NCBI GenBank assembly: GCA_007748055.1
Contig: CP036279.1
Span: 2,232,001 to 2,296,000, forward strand
Source of the DNA: Kolteria novifilia
Lineage (GTDB): Bacteria; Planctomycetota; Planctomycetia; Kolteriales; Kolteriaceae
Length of the DNA: 64,000 bases
Reading direction: 5' to 3'
Translations under genes and position numbers: made by a program
Notes under the pieces: model-generated
What the model saw: the letters and a program-made list of their open reading frames with translations, nothing else
Told to the model about the DNA's origin: nothing
The model's database searches: none
In this document: positions 63,141 to 64,000 of the stretch, one piece after another
Layout of the letters: each line of letters begins with the position of its first letter
Position numbering within the stretch: position 1 is the first letter of the stretch

Positions 63141-63668
63141 TTAGCAACTGGTCGAGGCCAGGGGATCGTCGCCTGGGAAGGGGGCGCTCGCCGCTTGGAT
63201 GTCGATACGCTTTCCCGGATTCGTGACCACCTTGGCGATGTGTAGCGTCAACACGCCGTTGGCGAAGGTCGCGTCGGTCTTGGAATCGTCGACATCGACG
63301 GGAAGGGTCACGCGGCGGATGAAGCACCCGTAGCGGCATCCCGTCTCGTGGACTTTCTCCTCCGAAGCGAGTACCCGTGGCTTCTTCTCGCCGGCGATGG
63401 CGAGCGTTTGGCCCTGAATCGTGACGTCCAACGTCGCTGGATCGACGCCAGGGAGTTCGGCGATGACGATGACTTCCTCGACCGTTTCGCTGACGTCGAC
63501 GGCGGGGAGCCATTCACCCGTCGATCCGAAGAAGCTATCGTGCAAATGCACGCCCTCGTCGACGATCCGATCGAAGATGCGTTCCATCTCTCCCTTGAGC
63601 TTTTTGACGGCCGACTCGGACGGCTCTTCCTTCGGACTCTTTGTCAACAGGTCACGCAGCGGCATCAT
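63141..63668 (-). CDS. Hsp20/alpha-crystallin small heat shock protein
   Basis: This 175-residue protein has the alpha-crystallin domain: WLPAVDVSETVEEVIVIAEL, PGVDPATLDVTIQGQTLAIA, then CFIRRVTLPVDVDDSKTDATF and the strand ANGVLTLHI. The N-terminus is helical and includes KLKGEMERIFDRIVDEGVH. It is an ATP-independent holdase that binds unfolding proteins in the cytoplasm. The ATG at 63668 begins with MMPLRD. A second Hsp20 gene starts upstream, so the pair is probably one heat-shock unit. Confidence 0.93.
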   Translation of the reverse strand: MMPLRDLLTKSPKEEPSESAVKKLKGEMERIFDRIVDEGVHLHDSFFGSTGEWLPAVDVSETVEEVIVIAELPGVDPATLDVTIQGQTLAIAGEKKPRVLASEEKVHETGCRYGCFIRRVTLPVDVDDSKTDATFANGVLTLHIAKVVTNPGKRIDIQAASAPFPGDDPLASTSC

Positions 63669-63797
63669 TGCCTCCTTCCGCGAATTCGAGGACTCTGTCC
63701 GTTCCCTGAGGTTTCGGGTACCAATGGCCGGCGGCCAGTCGGTGAAACCTGCTCGACGTCGGGGGACTCTTTCGTCTCATTCTACGCCTTTGCCGGG

Positions 63798-64000
63798 TCA
63801 GCCTCCGGTGATGGGGACTCGCCGCGGCTTCTTGGCTTGGACCACGGGGAGGCGGAGCGTCAGCACGCCTGACTCGTAGTCCGCACTGACCTGGTCGAGG
63901 TCGAACTGCTCGCCGATCTCGAGGCTTCGGGTGTAGACCGTCGGGGCGAACTCGCGCAAGAGGTATGCCGTCGACTCGAGTTGACGCGGCGGAATGGTGG
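63798..64000 (-). CDS. Partial second Hsp20 gene, cut by window end
   Basis: The last 66 codons are visible and end at a TGA whose complement is at 63798-63800. They read LRE, APTVYTRSLEIGEQFDLDQV, SADYESGVLTLRLPV and finally KKPRRVPI, which is the C-terminal half of an alpha-crystallin domain. The SADYESGVLTL stretch is the canonical beta-9 region, and RRVPI resembles the I-x-I/V tail. The start lies beyond the window. It is 129 bases upstream of the complete hsp20 gene on the same strand. Confidence 0.88.
   Translation of the reverse strand, partial: TIPPRQLESTAYLLREFAPTVYTRSLEIGEQFDLDQVSADYESGVLTLRLPVVQAKKPRRVPITGG

Overview
The window reads as chromosome from a high-GC Planctomycetota-type bacterium. 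The signs are a sulfatase with a signal peptide, two large eukaryote-like Ser/Thr kinases, a tetrahydromethanopterin-linked C1 enzyme (Mch) in a bacterium, an alternative complex III (ACIII) operon, and many short intergenic repeat families. No rRNA, tRNA, CRISPR array or insertion sequence was recognised. The assignment rests on gene content recalled from family knowledge, not on a search.

Layout. 0.2-3.6 kb: a Ser/Thr kinase fused to an HD-GYP domain, and a small unknown protein. 4.2-16.2 kb: a respiratory block on the + strand, with ACIII (actA, actB, a fused actCD, actE, actF), a low-complexity membrane protein, then ccoS-, ccoN-, ccoO- and ccoP-like genes of a cbb3-type oxidase. 16.2-17.6 kb: a non-coding direct duplication of about 690 bp with minisatellite units. 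17.6-24.2 kb: a CcoI-like copper P-type ATPase, a secreted EEP-fold phosphatase/nuclease, a zinc-ribbon protein, a sulfatase and a Na+/H+ exchanger. 24.3-28 kb (minus): a membrane protein, a Lys-rich secreted protein and a degenerate bEBP-type regulator. 28-30.5 kb: gcvT, gcvH and a metal-dependent cyclase/hydrolase. 30.6-32 kb (minus): mch and a small membrane protein. 32-37.3 kb: an FHA/coiled-coil protein, a NhaD-type antiporter and an unknown protein. 37.4-43.4 kb: a conserved small protein, a RimK-like ATP-grasp ligase, a nucleotide-translocase-like carrier overlapping a secreted kinase-like protein, and a TIGR01777 SDR protein. 43.6-51.3 kb (minus): a membrane Ser/Thr kinase with a predicted sensor domain, an unknown protein, a DUF6931-like protein and an unusual VgrG. 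51.8-64 kb: a DJ-1/PfpI protein, a TIM-barrel epimerase, a GT39-type glycosyltransferase, Tex with a large insertion, a YceH-like protein, a CaCA antiporter, 5-formyl-THF cyclo-ligase and two tandem Hsp20 genes, the last one cut by the window end.

How the genes work together. ACIII would oxidise quinol and pass electrons through c-type cytochromes to the cbb3-type oxidase. CcoS and the copper ATPase are the expected maturation factors of that oxidase. GcvT/GcvH, Mch and 5-formyl-THF cyclo-ligase all belong to folate or pterin C1 metabolism. The most open-ended parts are the VgrG module with its embedded hydrophobic domain, the translocase plus secreted kinase-like pair, the degenerate bEBP regulator, and the interspersed palindromic repeat families.
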